Notes: generated from the sequence alone by a model not told the origin. 64,000 nt of DNA from CAJBVG01 sp044337515 (GCA_044337515.1 JBIINK010000001.1:1-64000); one strand, 5' to 3'. Positions 1 through 8,416 are shown, numbered from the stretch's first letter. A program made the numbers and translations.

Positions 1-80
1 ATTCCGAACAGAGAAGTTAAGCCCCTCAGCGCCGATGGTACTGCCGTAAAAGGTGGGAGAGTAGGTCATCGCCAATTTTT
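1..80 (+). rRNA. rrf: 5S ribosomal RNA, 3' part
   Basis: The first ~80 bases match the conserved 3' two thirds of bacterial 5S rRNA: the loop B/helix III stretch around CCGAACAGAGAAGTTAAGCC, then GATGGTACTGCC and GGTGGGAGAGTAGGTC. The 5' part lies before the window. The end is placed near base 75-80 because the terminator hairpin begins at 86. The gene is presumably the last of an rRNA operon. Confidence 0.93.
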
Positions 81-85
81 ATTAC

Positions 86-118
86 AAGCCCCGAGTAGCA
101 ATACGTCGGGGCTTTTTT
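86..118 (+). terminator. Rho-independent terminator of the rRNA operon
   Basis: AAGCCCCGA (86-94) pairs perfectly with TCGGGGCTT (106-114) around an 11-nt loop and is followed by a run of T. It lies directly after the 5S gene. Confidence 0.92.
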
Positions 119-132
119 GTGCCCCAAAATTT

Positions 133-201
133 ACCAGTCACCAGTCACTAGTTACCAGCTGCCATCTCAATACTCAATTCTCAATACTCAATACTATTAG
201 T
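133..201. repeat. Heptad word array A
   Basis: Two 7-bp word families in tandem. ACCAGTC-like words occupy 133-160 (four units). After a 6-nt interruption, TCAATAC-like words occupy 167-194 (four units, three identical). The second word is the reverse complement of the AGTATTG word used at 4695-4743. The array fills the gap between the rRNA terminator and the desaturase promoter. It belongs to the 7/8-bp array class seen throughout this window. Confidence 0.8.
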
Positions 202-209
202 TATATTTG
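202..209 (+). promoter_or_regulatory. Promoter -7 box (TATATTTG)
   Basis: Exact match to the Bacteroidota -7 consensus TAnnTTTG. A GTG codon at 213 lies about where transcription should start, so the desaturase mRNA may be leaderless. I see no clear -33 TTG. Confidence 0.6.
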
Positions 210-212
210 TGC

Positions 213-1196
213 GTGAAATATTTTGAAGAAAAACGAAAAGAAGTAATGAAGCATATTGAAGGCTTTATGCTTGATAATATGTTCAACTACTTAAAGCCAG
301 TAGAAGATCTTTGGCAACCTACCGACTTTCTGCCCGATTCGTCGAGCCCAGAATTTTATAGCCAAGTGAAAGAATTGCAAGCATCTGCTCGCGAAATTCC
401 TTACGACTTAATGATCGTTCTTATTGGTGATACCATTACCGAAGAAGCCCTGCCTACTTATGAGTCATGGTTAGCAACTGTAGAAGGTGTTTCCCAAGAA
501 GAAACAGGTGGATGGATGAAATGGTTACGCCATTGGACTTCTGAAGAAAATCGCCACGGTGATTTACTAAACAAATACTTATACCTTTCTGGTCGTGTTG
601 ATATGCGTCAGTTAGAAATTTCCACACAATATTTAATTGCTGATGGATTCGATATTCAAACAGATCGCGATCCATATAGAAATTTTGTTTACACTTCTTT
701 CCAAGAAATGGCAACTAACATCTCTCATCGTAGAGTAGCTAGTCTTTCTAAAAAAAGTGGAGATAGCTTGTTAGCTAAAATGTGTGGAGTTATTGCTGCT
801 GATGAAGCTCGTCACGCAAATGCTTATCAAGATTTCATGAAACAAATCTTAAAAGTAGATCCAAACGAAGCACTACTTGCTTTTGAAGATATGATGCGTA
901 AGAAAATTGTAATGCCTGCTCATCTTTTAAAAGAAGCTGGTAAAACAATGGAAGCTACATTTGATCATTTTTCTAATGCAGCACAACGCTTAGGTGTATA
1001 TACTTCTTTAGATTATATAGACATCATCAAACATTTAATTAACGAATGGCAAATTGAAAGCCTAACTGAATTAAATGATGCTGGCGAAAAAGCTAGAGAT
1101 TATTTAGTGGCTTTACCGAATCGTCTTACCAGAATTGCTGATCGTATGAAAACTCCCGAGTTAGAATATGAATTTGCTTGGGTAAAAAAACAATAG
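213..1196 (+). CDS. Acyl-ACP desaturase (fatty acid desaturase type 2)
   Basis: Soluble di-iron enzyme of the stearoyl-ACP desaturase family, which introduces a cis double bond into acyl-ACP for unsaturated membrane lipids. Both iron-ligand motifs are present: EENRH at about residues 111-115 and DEARH at about 197-201. Length (~327 aa) is normal and there is no signal peptide. Start choice: GTG at 213 follows the -7 box and keeps the KRKEVMKHIEGFM stretch, which I recall as the usual N-terminus of bacterial homologues. The first ATG (246) would remove part of it. The upstream TTG at 207 lies inside the promoter box and is unlikely. The gene is monocistronic, converging on icmF with an 83-bp repeat-filled gap. 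The family is clear; the exact substrate and bond position are inferred. Confidence 0.88.
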   Translation: MKYFEEKRKEVMKHIEGFMLDNMFNYLKPVEDLWQPTDFLPDSSSPEFYSQVKELQASAREIPYDLMIVLIGDTITEEALPTYESWLATVEGVSQEETGGWMKWLRHWTSEENRHGDLLNKYLYLSGRVDMRQLEISTQYLIADGFDIQTDRDPYRNFVYTSFQEMATNISHRRVASLSKKSGDSLLAKMCGVIAADEARHANAYQDFMKQILKVDPNEALLAFEDMMRKKIVMPAHLLKEAGKTMEATFDHFSNAAQRLGVYTSLDYIDIIKHLINEWQIESLTELNDAGEKARDYLVALPNRLTRIADRMKTPELEYEFAWVKKQ

Positions 1197-1282
1197 TTAA
1201 TATGTTAATATGTTAATGGGATAATACGTTAATAAAATTCACATTAACATATTAACATATTATCCCATTAACATATTATCTA
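1197..1282. repeat. Octad word array B, forming a long hairpin between convergent genes
   Basis: Ten 8-bp words, interrupted once by a 6-nt ATTCAC, run from the base after the desaturase stop into the icmF stop codon. Left words are TTAATATG-like, right words ATTAACAT-like, that is, reverse-complementary. Arms 1205-1233 and 1251-1279 match at 27 of 29 positions, giving a very stable AT-rich hairpin that could serve as a bidirectional terminator although it lacks a GC stem and U tract. Confidence 0.85.
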
Positions 1283-4200
1283 CATGTTGCGTCTGTATTG
1301 CCCACCCACTTTATAAAGCGCATTCGATATTTGTCCGATTGAACAAACTTTCGATACCTCCATTAACTGTTCGAAAATATTTCTGTTTTCTACTGCCGCT
1401 TTTTGTAATGCTAATAATGCATCTTCAGAATGATCAGCGTTACGATCTTGGAATGCTTTTAATGCTGTGATTTGATACTGTTTTTCTTCTTCAGTAGCTC
1501 GAATAACTTCCGATGGTACTATTGTAGGTGAACCTTTTTTATTTAGGAAAGTATTTACTCCAACAATTGGATATTCTCCATTGTGTTTAAGTGTCTCGTA
1601 ATACAATGATTCCTCTTGTATCTTTCCACGTTGATACATCGTTTCCATTGCACCCAAAACTCCACCACGATCTGAAATTCTTTTGAATTCTGCTAACACT
1701 GCTTCCTCAACTAAATCAGTTAACTCCTCAATAATAAATGCACCTTGAATTGGGTTCTCGTTTTTCGCCAATCCTAACTCTCGGTTTATAATTAATTGAA
1801 TTGCCATCGCTCTTCTTACCGATTCTTCAGTCGGTGTAGTAATCGCTTCGTCGTATGCATTTGTATGTAACGAATTACAGTTATCGTAAATAGCATACAA
1901 AGCTTGCAAGGTTGTACGAATATCGTTGAAGTCAATTTCTTGAGCATGTAATGATCTTCCTGAAGTTTGGATATGATACTTTAGTTTTTGTGATCGATCA
2001 TTTCCTTTGTATTTATACTTAATAGCTTTCGACCATATTCTTCTAGATACTCTACCAATTACTGAATATTCTGGATCGATACCATTAGAGAAGAAGAACG
2101 ATAAGTTCGGTGCGAAATCATCTATATTCATTCCTCTGCTTAAATAATATTCTACAAAAGTAAATCCATTACTTAAGGTAAATGCTAATTGCGATATTGG
2201 ATTTGCTCCTGCTTCCGCAATGTGATATCCAGAAATAGATACAGAATAAAAATTACGAACTTTTTCATTGATGAAATATTGTTGAATATCTCCCATCATT
2301 CTTAACGCAAATTCTGTTGAGAAAATACAAGTGTTTTGCGCTTGATCTTCTTTTAAGATATCCGCTTGTACAGTTCCACGTACAGTAGCAATAGCATATG
2401 CTTTAATTTGTTCGTAAACATCTTTCGATAATACTTGATCTCCTGTAACGCCTAATAACATTAGCCCTAAGCCATTGTTGCCTTCAGGTAATTGTCCTTG
2501 GTATGTAGGTCTAGCAATTCCCTTTTGCTTATAAATGTCTTCTATTTTTTTATTGACTTCTGCTTCTAAATTATTTTTCTTGATGTAAAATTCACATTGC
2601 TGATCAATCGCAGCATTCATGAAAAAGCCTAGCATCATTGGTGCCGGACCGTTGATTGTCATCGACACAGAAGTACTTGCATTACATAAATCGAAACCCG
2701 AATAAAGTTTTTTTGCATCATCAAGTGTGGCGATACTTACACCTGAGTTTCCAATCTTGCCGTAAATATCCGGACGAACATGAGGATCTTCTCCGTATAA
2801 AGTAACCGAGTCGAATGCCGTAGATAAACGATGAGCTGGTTGACCAAGAGATACGTAGTGAAATCGTTTGTTTGTACGTTCGGGTCCACCCTCTCCAGCA
2901 AACATACGTGTTGGGTCTTCACCTTCGCGTTTCAACGGGAATACACCCGCAGCATAAGGGAATTCTCCTGGCAAGTTCTCCGTTAATAACCATCTTAAAA
3001 TATCTCCCCATGCTTCATATTTCGGTAATGAAATTTTCGGTATGCGAAGTTTTGATAATGATTCGTAATACAATTGTTGTTTGATTTCTTTATCACGAAC
3101 AGTATATACAAAAAAATCTTGTTCGTATTTCTTCACCGTTTCTGGCCACTCTTTTAGTAAACGTCTACACTCATGGTGCAACATTTCTTCATAGTGATTG
3201 TAAAGGTCTTTCAGTGTTTGCACACCTTCTTCTTTTTTCTCTTTTACTAAAATATCAATGGTGCCTTTTAGCTGAAACATTTTTTGAGCAAGACTTGCTT
3301 GCTCTCCAACCCAAACTTTATAATCTTGATTCGCTTCAACAATTTCTGCTAAATAACGAGTACGATCAGGTGGGATAATGTATATTTTTTCAGAATTACC
3401 TTTAATTAAATTTAAGTGTGATAAAAATTCAATTCCCGTCTTATCGGTTATTGTTTTCATCAAAGCATAATACAGAGAGTTCATCCCTGGATCATTAAAT
3501 TGCGAAGCCATAGTCCCGTAAACAGGAATATCGTCGTCACTCGCATCAAACACCTGATGATTTCTGCGGTATTGTTTTTTTACATCACGAATGGCATCTA
3601 AAGCGCCACGTTTATCGAATTTATTGATGGCTACTAAATCAGCAAAATCTAACATATCGATTTTTTCTAATTGTGTAGCTGCTCCAAACTCAGGAGTCAT
3701 TACATATAAAGAAACATCGCAATGTTCAGTAATCTCTGTATCTGATTGACCAATACCTGAAGTTTCAACAATGATTAAATCATATGCTGCTGCTTTACAA
3801 ATATCAATAGCTTCTTGAACGTATTTTGATAAAGCAAGATTAGCTTGACGTGTTGCCAATGAACGCATGTATACTCGAGGGTTGTTGATGGAATTCATAC
3901 GAATTCTATCTCCTAATAATGCGCCACCTGTTTTGCGTTTCGATGGGTCAACAGAAATAATAGCGATACTTCTATTCTCGAAATCATTTAAATAACGACG
4001 AACTAATTCATCAACTAAAGATGATTTTCCAGCACCACCAGTTCCTGTAATACCTAATACTGGAATATGTTTAGTGCTGATCATTTTTTTGATCTCTGCT
4101 AAAAAATGTTCAGCTTCTTCCGGAATATTTTCAGCAACAGTAATGGCATGTGCAATTTTAGCTGGATTCTTTTCTGCTATTTCTTTTAACTCAGTATCTA

Positions 4201-4651
4201 AGGAAACTTTAGTTGGGAAGTCGCATTGCTTCATCATATCATTAATCATCCCTTGTAAGCCCATCGTACGGCCATCATCAGGAGAATAAATACGAGCAAT
4301 ACCATAGTTCTGTAAATCTTCAATCTCGGCAGGTAAAATTACTCCACCACCACCTGCAAATATTTTAATATGTCCGGCACCTTTTTCTTTTAGGAGGTCG
4401 AACATGTATTTGAAATACTCGTTATGCCCACCTTGATAAGAAGTCATGGCAATGCCTTGTACATCTTCTTGTATGGCACAATTCACTACCTCTTCTACTG
4501 AGCGATTATGACCTAAGTGAATTACTTCTGTACCTGAGGCCTGAAGAATCCTTCTCATGATATTTATGGTTGCATCATGCCCATCAAAAAGTGATGCAGC
4601 AGTAACGAAACGAATTTTGTGCTTGGGTTTGTAAACTTCTATAGTGTTCAT
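1280..4651 (-). CDS. icmF: Fused isobutyryl-CoA mutase IcmF (B12-binding, G-protein chaperone and mutase domains)
   Basis: Adenosylcobalamin-dependent enzyme interconverting isobutyryl-CoA and n-butyryl-CoA, carrying its own chaperone GTPase. Domain order is the IcmF signature. The B12-binding domain (~1-140) has DGHD at 23-26 and the SYQGGH and GGGG elements. The MeaI-type GTPase (~190-420) has Walker A GTGGAGKS at 203-210 and the SVDPS region. The mutase barrel (~560-1123) contains AAGVFPLKREGEDPTRMF and GEGGPERTN, the IcmF version of the substrate loop rather than the methylmalonyl-CoA mutase version. Length (1123 aa) is typical for the fusion. It is likely used in branched-chain amino acid or fatty acid metabolism. 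Two exact -7 boxes lie 20-36 bp upstream. A related acyl-CoA mutase specificity, for example pivalyl-CoA, cannot be excluded. Confidence 0.93.
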   Translation of the reverse strand: MNTIEVYKPKHKIRFVTAASLFDGHDATINIMRRILQASGTEVIHLGHNRSVEEVVNCAIQEDVQGIAMTSYQGGHNEYFKYMFDLLKEKGAGHIKIFAGGGGVILPAEIEDLQNYGIARIYSPDDGRTMGLQGMINDMMKQCDFPTKVSLDTELKEIAEKNPAKIAHAITVAENIPEEAEHFLAEIKKMISTKHIPVLGITGTGGAGKSSLVDELVRRYLNDFENRSIAIISVDPSKRKTGGALLGDRIRMNSINNPRVYMRSLATRQANLALSKYVQEAIDICKAAAYDLIIVETSGIGQSDTEITEHCDVSLYVMTPEFGAATQLEKIDMLDFADLVAINKFDKRGALDAIRDVKKQYRRNHQVFDASDDDIPVYGTMASQFNDPGMNSLYYALMKTITDKTGIEFLSHLNLIKGNSEKIYIIPPDRTRYLAEIVEANQDYKVWVGEQASLAQKMFQLKGTIDILVKEKKEEGVQTLKDLYNHYEEMLHHECRRLLKEWPETVKKYEQDFFVYTVRDKEIKQQLYYESLSKLRIPKISLPKYEAWGDILRWLLTENLPGEFPYAAGVFPLKREGEDPTRMFAGEGGPERTNKRFHYVSLGQPAHRLSTAFDSVTLYGEDPHVRPDIYGKIGNSGVSIATLDDAKKLYSGFDLCNASTSVSMTINGPAPMMLGFFMNAAIDQQCEFYIKKNNLEAEVNKKIEDIYKQKGIARPTYQGQLPEGNNGLGLMLLGVTGDQVLSKDVYEQIKAYAIATVRGTVQADILKEDQAQNTCIFSTEFALRMMGDIQQYFINEKVRNFYSVSISGYHIAEAGANPISQLAFTLSNGFTFVEYYLSRGMNIDDFAPNLSFFFSNGIDPEYSVIGRVSRRIWSKAIKYKYKGNDRSQKLKYHIQTSGRSLHAQEIDFNDIRTTLQALYAIYDNCNSLHTNAYDEAITTPTEESVRRAMAIQLIINRELGLAKNENPIQGAFIIEELTDLVEEAVLAEFKRISDRGGVLGAMETMYQRGKIQEESLYYETLKHNGEYPIVGVNTFLNKKGSPTIVPSEVIRATEEEKQYQITALKAFQDRNADHSEDALLALQKAAVENRNIFEQLMEVSKVCSIGQISNALYKVGGQYRRNM

Positions 4652-4670
4652 ATGTATAGTAAACGTAGAG

Positions 4671-4687
4671 CAAAAGTAACAAAAATA
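4671..4687 (-). promoter_or_regulatory. Two overlapping-range -7 boxes for icmF
   Basis: On the minus strand TACTTTTG (4671-4678) and TATTTTTG (4680-4687) both match TAnnTTTG. They lie 20 and 29 bp upstream of the icmF ATG. No convincing -33 element was found. Confidence 0.5.
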
Positions 4688-4694
4688 GCTCTAA

Positions 4695-4743
4695 AGTATT
4701 GAGTATTGAGTAGTGAGTATTGAGTAATGTGTATTGAGATGAA
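4695..4743. repeat. Heptad word array C1 (AGTATTG)
   Basis: Seven consecutive 7-bp units, AGTATTG with single-base variants, in unbroken phase. The word is the inverse of the TCAATAC words at 167-194 and resembles the GAGTAAT words at 41803-41837. Confidence 0.85.
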
Positions 4744-4770
4744 AACTTTTGTTATATTAACTCAACTAAC

Positions 4771-4784
4771 CCCGAATATTCGGG
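4771..4784. repeat. 14-bp perfect palindrome CCCGAATATTCGGG
   Basis: Perfect dyad without spacer between heptad array C1 and octad array C2. It could be a protein-binding site or the tip of a cruciform. There is no T tract, so it is not an ordinary terminator. Confidence 0.6.
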
Positions 4785-4816
4785 ATTAGCACATTAGCAC
4801 ATTGGCACATTAACAC
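4785..4816. repeat. Octad word array C2 (ATTAGCAC)
   Basis: Four consecutive 8-bp units, ATTAGCAC twice, then ATTGGCAC and ATTAACAC, directly after the palindrome. Words resemble ATTAACAT of array B. Confidence 0.85.
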
Positions 4817-4875
4817 ATTTTTTTGTTTGATAATCAGTGTTTTGTGTAAAATTTTAAAAATAATGACAAGTACGT

Positions 4876-4903
4876 GCAACCAAATTCCTAAATCTAGCAT
4901 CTT
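4876..4903 (+). promoter_or_regulatory. Possible ECF-type promoter of the sigma operon
   Basis: GCAACC (4876-4881) and CATCTT (4898-4903) are separated by 16 bp and lie just before the sigma factor ATG at 4913. This looks like the -35 AAC / -10 CGTC layout of autoregulated ECF promoters. No TAnnTTTG box is present here, unlike most genes in the window. This is inference from pattern only. Confidence 0.35.
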
Positions 4904-4912
4904 GACAGTATA

Positions 4913-5467
4913 ATGAGCTTAATATTGGGACATGAGCTAAGCCTTGATGAAATACTCGAGGGCAGTAAACGAGGGGAACGTAAGTTTCAAGAGTTACTGT
5001 ATAAGCACTTCGCTTCGAAGATGCTGGTAGTGTGTGCAAGATATGCGAAGGATAATTTTGAGGCGGAGGATATGTTACAAGTAGGTTTTGTGAAGATCTT
5101 TGAAAAAATAGCGGATTATAAAGGTGATGGATCATTTGAAGGATGGGTGAGGAGAATAATGGTGAATACTTCGATAGAGTTTTATCGTAAAAATGCCAGA
5201 ATGTTTCCAGTGGTCAATATGGATCATGCACCTGAAAGTCCAGTTCAAGAAAACCAAATGGCAAGAATGAACATGAACGATTTATTAGCAGTTATTCGGA
5301 AATTATCTCCAGGCTACAGATTGATATTTAATATGTATGCCATCGAGGGATTTTCGCATAAAGAAATAGCAAAGGAATTAGGGATAAGTGAGGGGACATC
5401 AAAATCACAACTGGCGAGAGCTAGAGCAATTTTGCAGGAAAATATTTTAAAAATGGAGGGCAAATAA
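4913..5467 (+). CDS. ECF-subfamily RNA polymerase sigma factor
   Basis: Sigma-70 family protein of 184 aa with only regions 2 and 4, typical of group 4 (ECF) sigma factors. Region 2 spans about residues 25-95 (LLYKHFASKMLVVCARYAKD, then AEDMLQVGFVKIFE). Region 4 spans about 125-180 with the helix-turn-helix HKEIAKELGISEGTSKSQLARA. The stop is one base before the next start at 5469, so it is cotranscribed with a membrane anti-sigma-like protein and probably with the barrel protein after it. The ATG sits 10 bp after a possible autoregulated promoter. The signal it responds to is unknown. Confidence 0.92.
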   Translation: MSLILGHELSLDEILEGSKRGERKFQELLYKHFASKMLVVCARYAKDNFEAEDMLQVGFVKIFEKIADYKGDGSFEGWVRRIMVNTSIEFYRKNARMFPVVNMDHAPESPVQENQMARMNMNDLLAVIRKLSPGYRLIFNMYAIEGFSHKEIAKELGISEGTSKSQLARARAILQENILKMEGK

Positions 5468-5468
5468 A

Positions 5469-6257
5469 ATGAAGCACTCAGAAAACAATAACGAGTTCGA
5501 TCAACAATTTAAAAATGCATTTGATGGCTTTGAAATGGAGCCTAGCGAAGGTGTTTGGAATGGCATTGAAAAGGAGCTTGATAAAAAGAAAAAAGGAATT
5601 GTAATTAACTGGACAGCACGTTTATCTATTGCTGCTTCAATTATTATTTTAATTACCGTAGGTGTGTATCAGTTCAATTTCTCTGGTAACGAAACTGCTA
5701 CTCCAACTCCTGAAAACCTTGCAAACAATAGTAATAACAAGGCTTCTGTGAAAGTTGATTCGGTAACAGAAAAAAAAGTTGAAAAAATTTCAGCACCGAT
5801 GCAACCAATCTCAGAAGAGCGTCGTCTAGCTGATGTAGTTGAGATTAAAAGTCGTACTACTCGTTCTTCGAAAAGCATAAAAAAAGGATTAGCAACAGAA
5901 TCTAAAACAAAATTAGATACACGCACTCAGGAAGAAAAAAATGCGATTGAGTTGTTACGTAAGATGGAAGATAAAGCAGAATTGAATCGTACAACACCAA
6001 TGGTAGAACCAGAGAACAAAAGACCAATAATGCCAGTACCAGTACCAAGCCCAAGTGTGGCAGTGAATACTGGATCGAAGACAGAAGTTGGAGTATTAGA
6101 GATGTTGAATTTTGTAGCACAGAAAGTAAGTGGAAATGCAAATACAGAATTAGTTGCTGTAAATGAAAGTAAAAAAATAGATGGATCAGTTCGCAAAAAA
6201 TATGAAGTCAACTTAGGAATTGTGAAGTTTAGCAGAATAAAAAACACCAATAAATAA
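5469..6257 (+). CDS. Probable anti-sigma factor, single-pass membrane protein
   Basis: 262 aa. The cytoplasmic N-terminal ~45 residues carry the EMEPSEGVWNGIEKELD stretch often seen in Bacteroidota proteins encoded after ECF sigma genes. One transmembrane segment lies at about residues 49-68. A long low-complexity, charged and proline-rich region follows and presumably lies in the periplasm. No FecR or zinc-finger anti-sigma motif is visible, so the anti-sigma role is inferred from position, topology and the N-terminal motif. It starts one base after the sigma factor stop. Confidence 0.65.
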   Translation: MKHSENNNEFDQQFKNAFDGFEMEPSEGVWNGIEKELDKKKKGIVINWTARLSIAASIIILITVGVYQFNFSGNETATPTPENLANNSNNKASVKVDSVTEKKVEKISAPMQPISEERRLADVVEIKSRTTRSSKSIKKGLATESKTKLDTRTQEEKNAIELLRKMEDKAELNRTTPMVEPENKRPIMPVPVPSPSVAVNTGSKTEVGVLEMLNFVAQKVSGNANTELVAVNESKKIDGSVRKKYEVNLGIVKFSRIKNTNK

Positions 6258-6274
6258 TTAACGAAAATAACCTA

Positions 6275-7321
6275 ATGAATTATAACGATATGAAAAAGTC
6301 AGTATTAGTGCTTGGATTAGTGGCAGGAGTATTCACTACAAGCGTAAACGCACAATCAAGAACAGTAAAAGCTGCAAATGCTATTAATCACACAAAAGAC
6401 GCTATTGCTAGTGTAATTAATTTAGATCCTATTGATGTTGTTGCAGAATATGTACACAAGAAAAAAGATGCAGTAGCAGATTTATATACAGCTAACGATT
6501 TGAAATTTGATGCTTCTTTAACTTCTGTTGATTCCGGAAAAAGAAAAACAGATACTACAGAAATCAAAGTTGGTAAAACTAGAATTGTAGTTATTGGAGA
6601 GCCTAGAATCGAAAAAATTTATATGGAAATGGATTCAACTGGCGACTTTGATTCTGACAGTAAATCATACAGTAGTAATGATAAAAAAGAGCACAAAAAA
6701 AGCGAAGGAAATTTAGAATTCTCTATTGGATATAATGGTTTCTTAGAAAATGGCTCAACTAGTTTATCAGCAGGAAATAAAGGCTTAAACTTGATCAATG
6801 GAAAATCTACAAACGTAAATTTAACCTATAACCACTACTTTAATATTTACAAAGAGAATGTACGCATCTCAGTTGGTTTAGGATTAGATTGGAATAACTA
6901 TAGATTCTCAGGCGACAGCACTTTAATGCCAACCCAGAATACATTAACTTTTAACCCAGATCCAACAGTGAATTCTGTAGACTTTACAAAAAATAAATTA
7001 TTGGCACGTTATGTAACCATGCCTGTGATGTTACACTTCCAAACAAATGAAGGAGATAATGGAAAAAGATTAGGAGTTTCTGGTGGTGTTGAATTAGGAT
7101 ACCTAATTAATGGTCGTGTGAAACAAGTGAGTGAATTAAAAGGTAAAACTAAAGTGAACGATAAATTCAACTTAAACGACTTACGTTACGGTTTAATGGG
7201 AAGAGTAAGTTATGGTGATATGGGAGTTTATGCTAAATATTACCCACAAAGCACTTTCAATAAAAATGAAGGTCCAGATTTAAATACTTTTTGTGTTGGT
7301 TTGACTATAGGTCTTGACTAA
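6275..7321 (+). CDS. Outer-membrane beta-barrel protein
   Basis: 348 aa with a signal peptide (MKKSVLVLGLVAGVFTTSVNAQ from the second Met at 6290; either Met may be used). The central part is charged and disordered. The C-terminal half (~residues 150-348) has alternating hydrophobic, aromatic-rich strands such as NLTYNHYFNIY and MGVYAKYYPQS ending in VGLTIGLD, as in porin-like PF13568-type barrels. It lies 17 bp after the anti-sigma gene and is probably the last gene of a sigma-controlled envelope operon. Substrate is unknown. Confidence 0.7.
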   Translation: MNYNDMKKSVLVLGLVAGVFTTSVNAQSRTVKAANAINHTKDAIASVINLDPIDVVAEYVHKKKDAVADLYTANDLKFDASLTSVDSGKRKTDTTEIKVGKTRIVVIGEPRIEKIYMEMDSTGDFDSDSKSYSSNDKKEHKKSEGNLEFSIGYNGFLENGSTSLSAGNKGLNLINGKSTNVNLTYNHYFNIYKENVRISVGLGLDWNNYRFSGDSTLMPTQNTLTFNPDPTVNSVDFTKNKLLARYVTMPVMLHFQTNEGDNGKRLGVSGGVELGYLINGRVKQVSELKGKTKVNDKFNLNDLRYGLMGRVSYGDMGVYAKYYPQSTFNKNEGPDLNTFCVGLTIGLD

Positions 7322-7349
7322 CAAGGTTTGATAAATAAATAATGCGTAG

Positions 7350-7378
7350 AGCTCTCCATCTATTGGAGGGCTTTTTTT
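7350..7378 (+). terminator. Rho-independent terminator after the barrel gene
   Basis: AGCTCTCC (7350-7357) pairs with GGAGGGCT (7365-7372) with one G-T wobble, followed by seven T. It separates the sigma operon from the T9SS cargo gene. Confidence 0.85.
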
Positions 7379-7379
7379 A

Positions 7380-7387
7380 TATATTTG
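7380..7387 (+). promoter_or_regulatory. Promoter -7 box (TATATTTG)
   Basis: Exact TAnnTTTG match 19 bp before the ATG at 7406, immediately after the preceding terminator. Confidence 0.6.
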
Positions 7388-7405
7388 TAGGATTAACCAT
7401 TGATT

Positions 7406-8350
7406 ATGAAAAAATATCTTTTACTAATTTTATTATTTTTAGGAAGCAAAACATTTGCGCAAACGGTTCAAAATGGTGGTTTTGAAACATGGACAAACTT
7501 GCTTTTCTTTTACGAACCCCAAGGGTATGTAAGTTCTAATTATGCCTCTGTTTTACTAGGAACAGGTGGCTTGCCACGTGCAAATGTTAGCAGATCTACA
7601 AGTAAGCATAGTGGTACTTATGCAGCAAAATTAGAATCGTATGCTCAAAATACTGGAGATACGTTAGGAGTGCCCGGATTATTAATTACTGGAGCATTAG
7701 ACTTAGCGAACACTACCATTAAACCTGGTATACCCGTTTCAGGTGGTCGCCCTACTGAACTTCGAGGGTATTATAAATATGCAGAAGGTAATATGCCAGA
7801 CTCAGGTGTAATCACCGTATTGTTTTCAAAGTATAACCCATTATTGGGAGGTTTAAATGTTATTGGTATTGGTGGTGGAGTATTTAGTAATACAGCAGTT
7901 TATACGCAATTCACAGCACCTATAACTTATTTAACAACTGAGACACCAGATACAGTTATCATCATCATGGGAACTACTACAGCAATTGGATTAGATAGTT
8001 TGTCCCTTGCTTCAGCACCTGTTGGTTCAATTTTATATGTTGATGATTTAACTTTCTTTGGTAATGCACCTAATTCAGTTGGATCAGTAGATAAATTAAT
8101 CGAAGCATCTTTATACCCAAACCCTAGTGCTGATTTAGTTAATGTTGATTATACTCAGACTACAGCTTCAGATGTTACTATTCAATTGTTAAGTATTGAT
8201 GGTAGAATTATTTATACTAATCGTGTTTACAAGAACACAGGTAAGCAAAGTATTTCAATAAATGTTGCTGATGTAAAAGCGGGAATGTATCAGTTAGTGA
8301 TTACCACTGCTGATGGTAGTATTCGTAAAGGGGTTGCTGTAGTAAAATAG
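7406..8350 (+). CDS. T9SS-secreted protein with a C-terminal sorting domain
   Basis: 314 aa. Signal peptide MKKYLLLILLFLGSKTFAQ. A middle domain of ~200 residues has NGGFETW near the start and GGRPTELRGYYKY, resembling the putative carbohydrate metabolism (PCMD) or jelly-roll fold seen in Bacteroidota surface proteins. The last ~80 residues are a type A sorting domain (YPNPSADLVNVDY, then LSIDGRIIY, KAGMYQLVI and GVAVVK). It should be exported by the Sec system and then the type IX system, cleaved at the tail and anchored or released. ATG at 7406 is preferred over the TTG at 7400. The ligand is unknown. Confidence 0.8.
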   Translation: MKKYLLLILLFLGSKTFAQTVQNGGFETWTNLLFFYEPQGYVSSNYASVLLGTGGLPRANVSRSTSKHSGTYAAKLESYAQNTGDTLGVPGLLITGALDLANTTIKPGIPVSGGRPTELRGYYKYAEGNMPDSGVITVLFSKYNPLLGGLNVIGIGGGVFSNTAVYTQFTAPITYLTTETPDTVIIIMGTTTAIGLDSLSLASAPVGSILYVDDLTFFGNAPNSVGSVDKLIEASLYPNPSADLVNVDYTQTTASDVTIQLLSIDGRIIYTNRVYKNTGKQSISINVADVKAGMYQLVITTADGSIRKGVAVVK

Positions 8351-8366
8351 ATGTGCAAATGCGTAA
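8351..8366. repeat. Octad pair D1 (ATGTGCAA / ATGCGTAA)
   Basis: Two 8-bp words directly after the stop codon. The stop plus these words match, over about 21 bases, the sequence just after the kup stop at 36932, some 28 kb away, where the same words form a seven-unit array. Confidence 0.65.
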
Positions 8367-8378
8367 ATAAAAAATTAT

Positions 8379-8408
8379 AAGCCGGATGTAATGTTCGGCT
8401 TTTTTTAT
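8379..8408 (+). terminator. Terminator after the T9SS cargo gene
   Basis: AAGCCG (8379-8384) pairs with CGGCTT (8396-8401), followed by T-rich sequence. The right half (ATGTTCGGCTTTTTTTATTTTTT) recurs inside the adjacent 492-bp repeats near 8640 and 9133, so the terminator and the repeat share sequence. Confidence 0.7.
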
Positions 8409-8416
8409 TTTTTTCT

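Noticed and set aside
1280..4651. Methylmalonyl-CoA mutase annotation
   Set aside because: The single-chain B12-GTPase-mutase fusion and the AAGVFPLKREGEDPTRMF loop are IcmF features, not those of MutA/MutB.
4854..5135. Minus-strand reading frame overlapping the sigma factor start
   Set aside because: Antisense shadow of a clear ECF sigma gene; low-complexity product.
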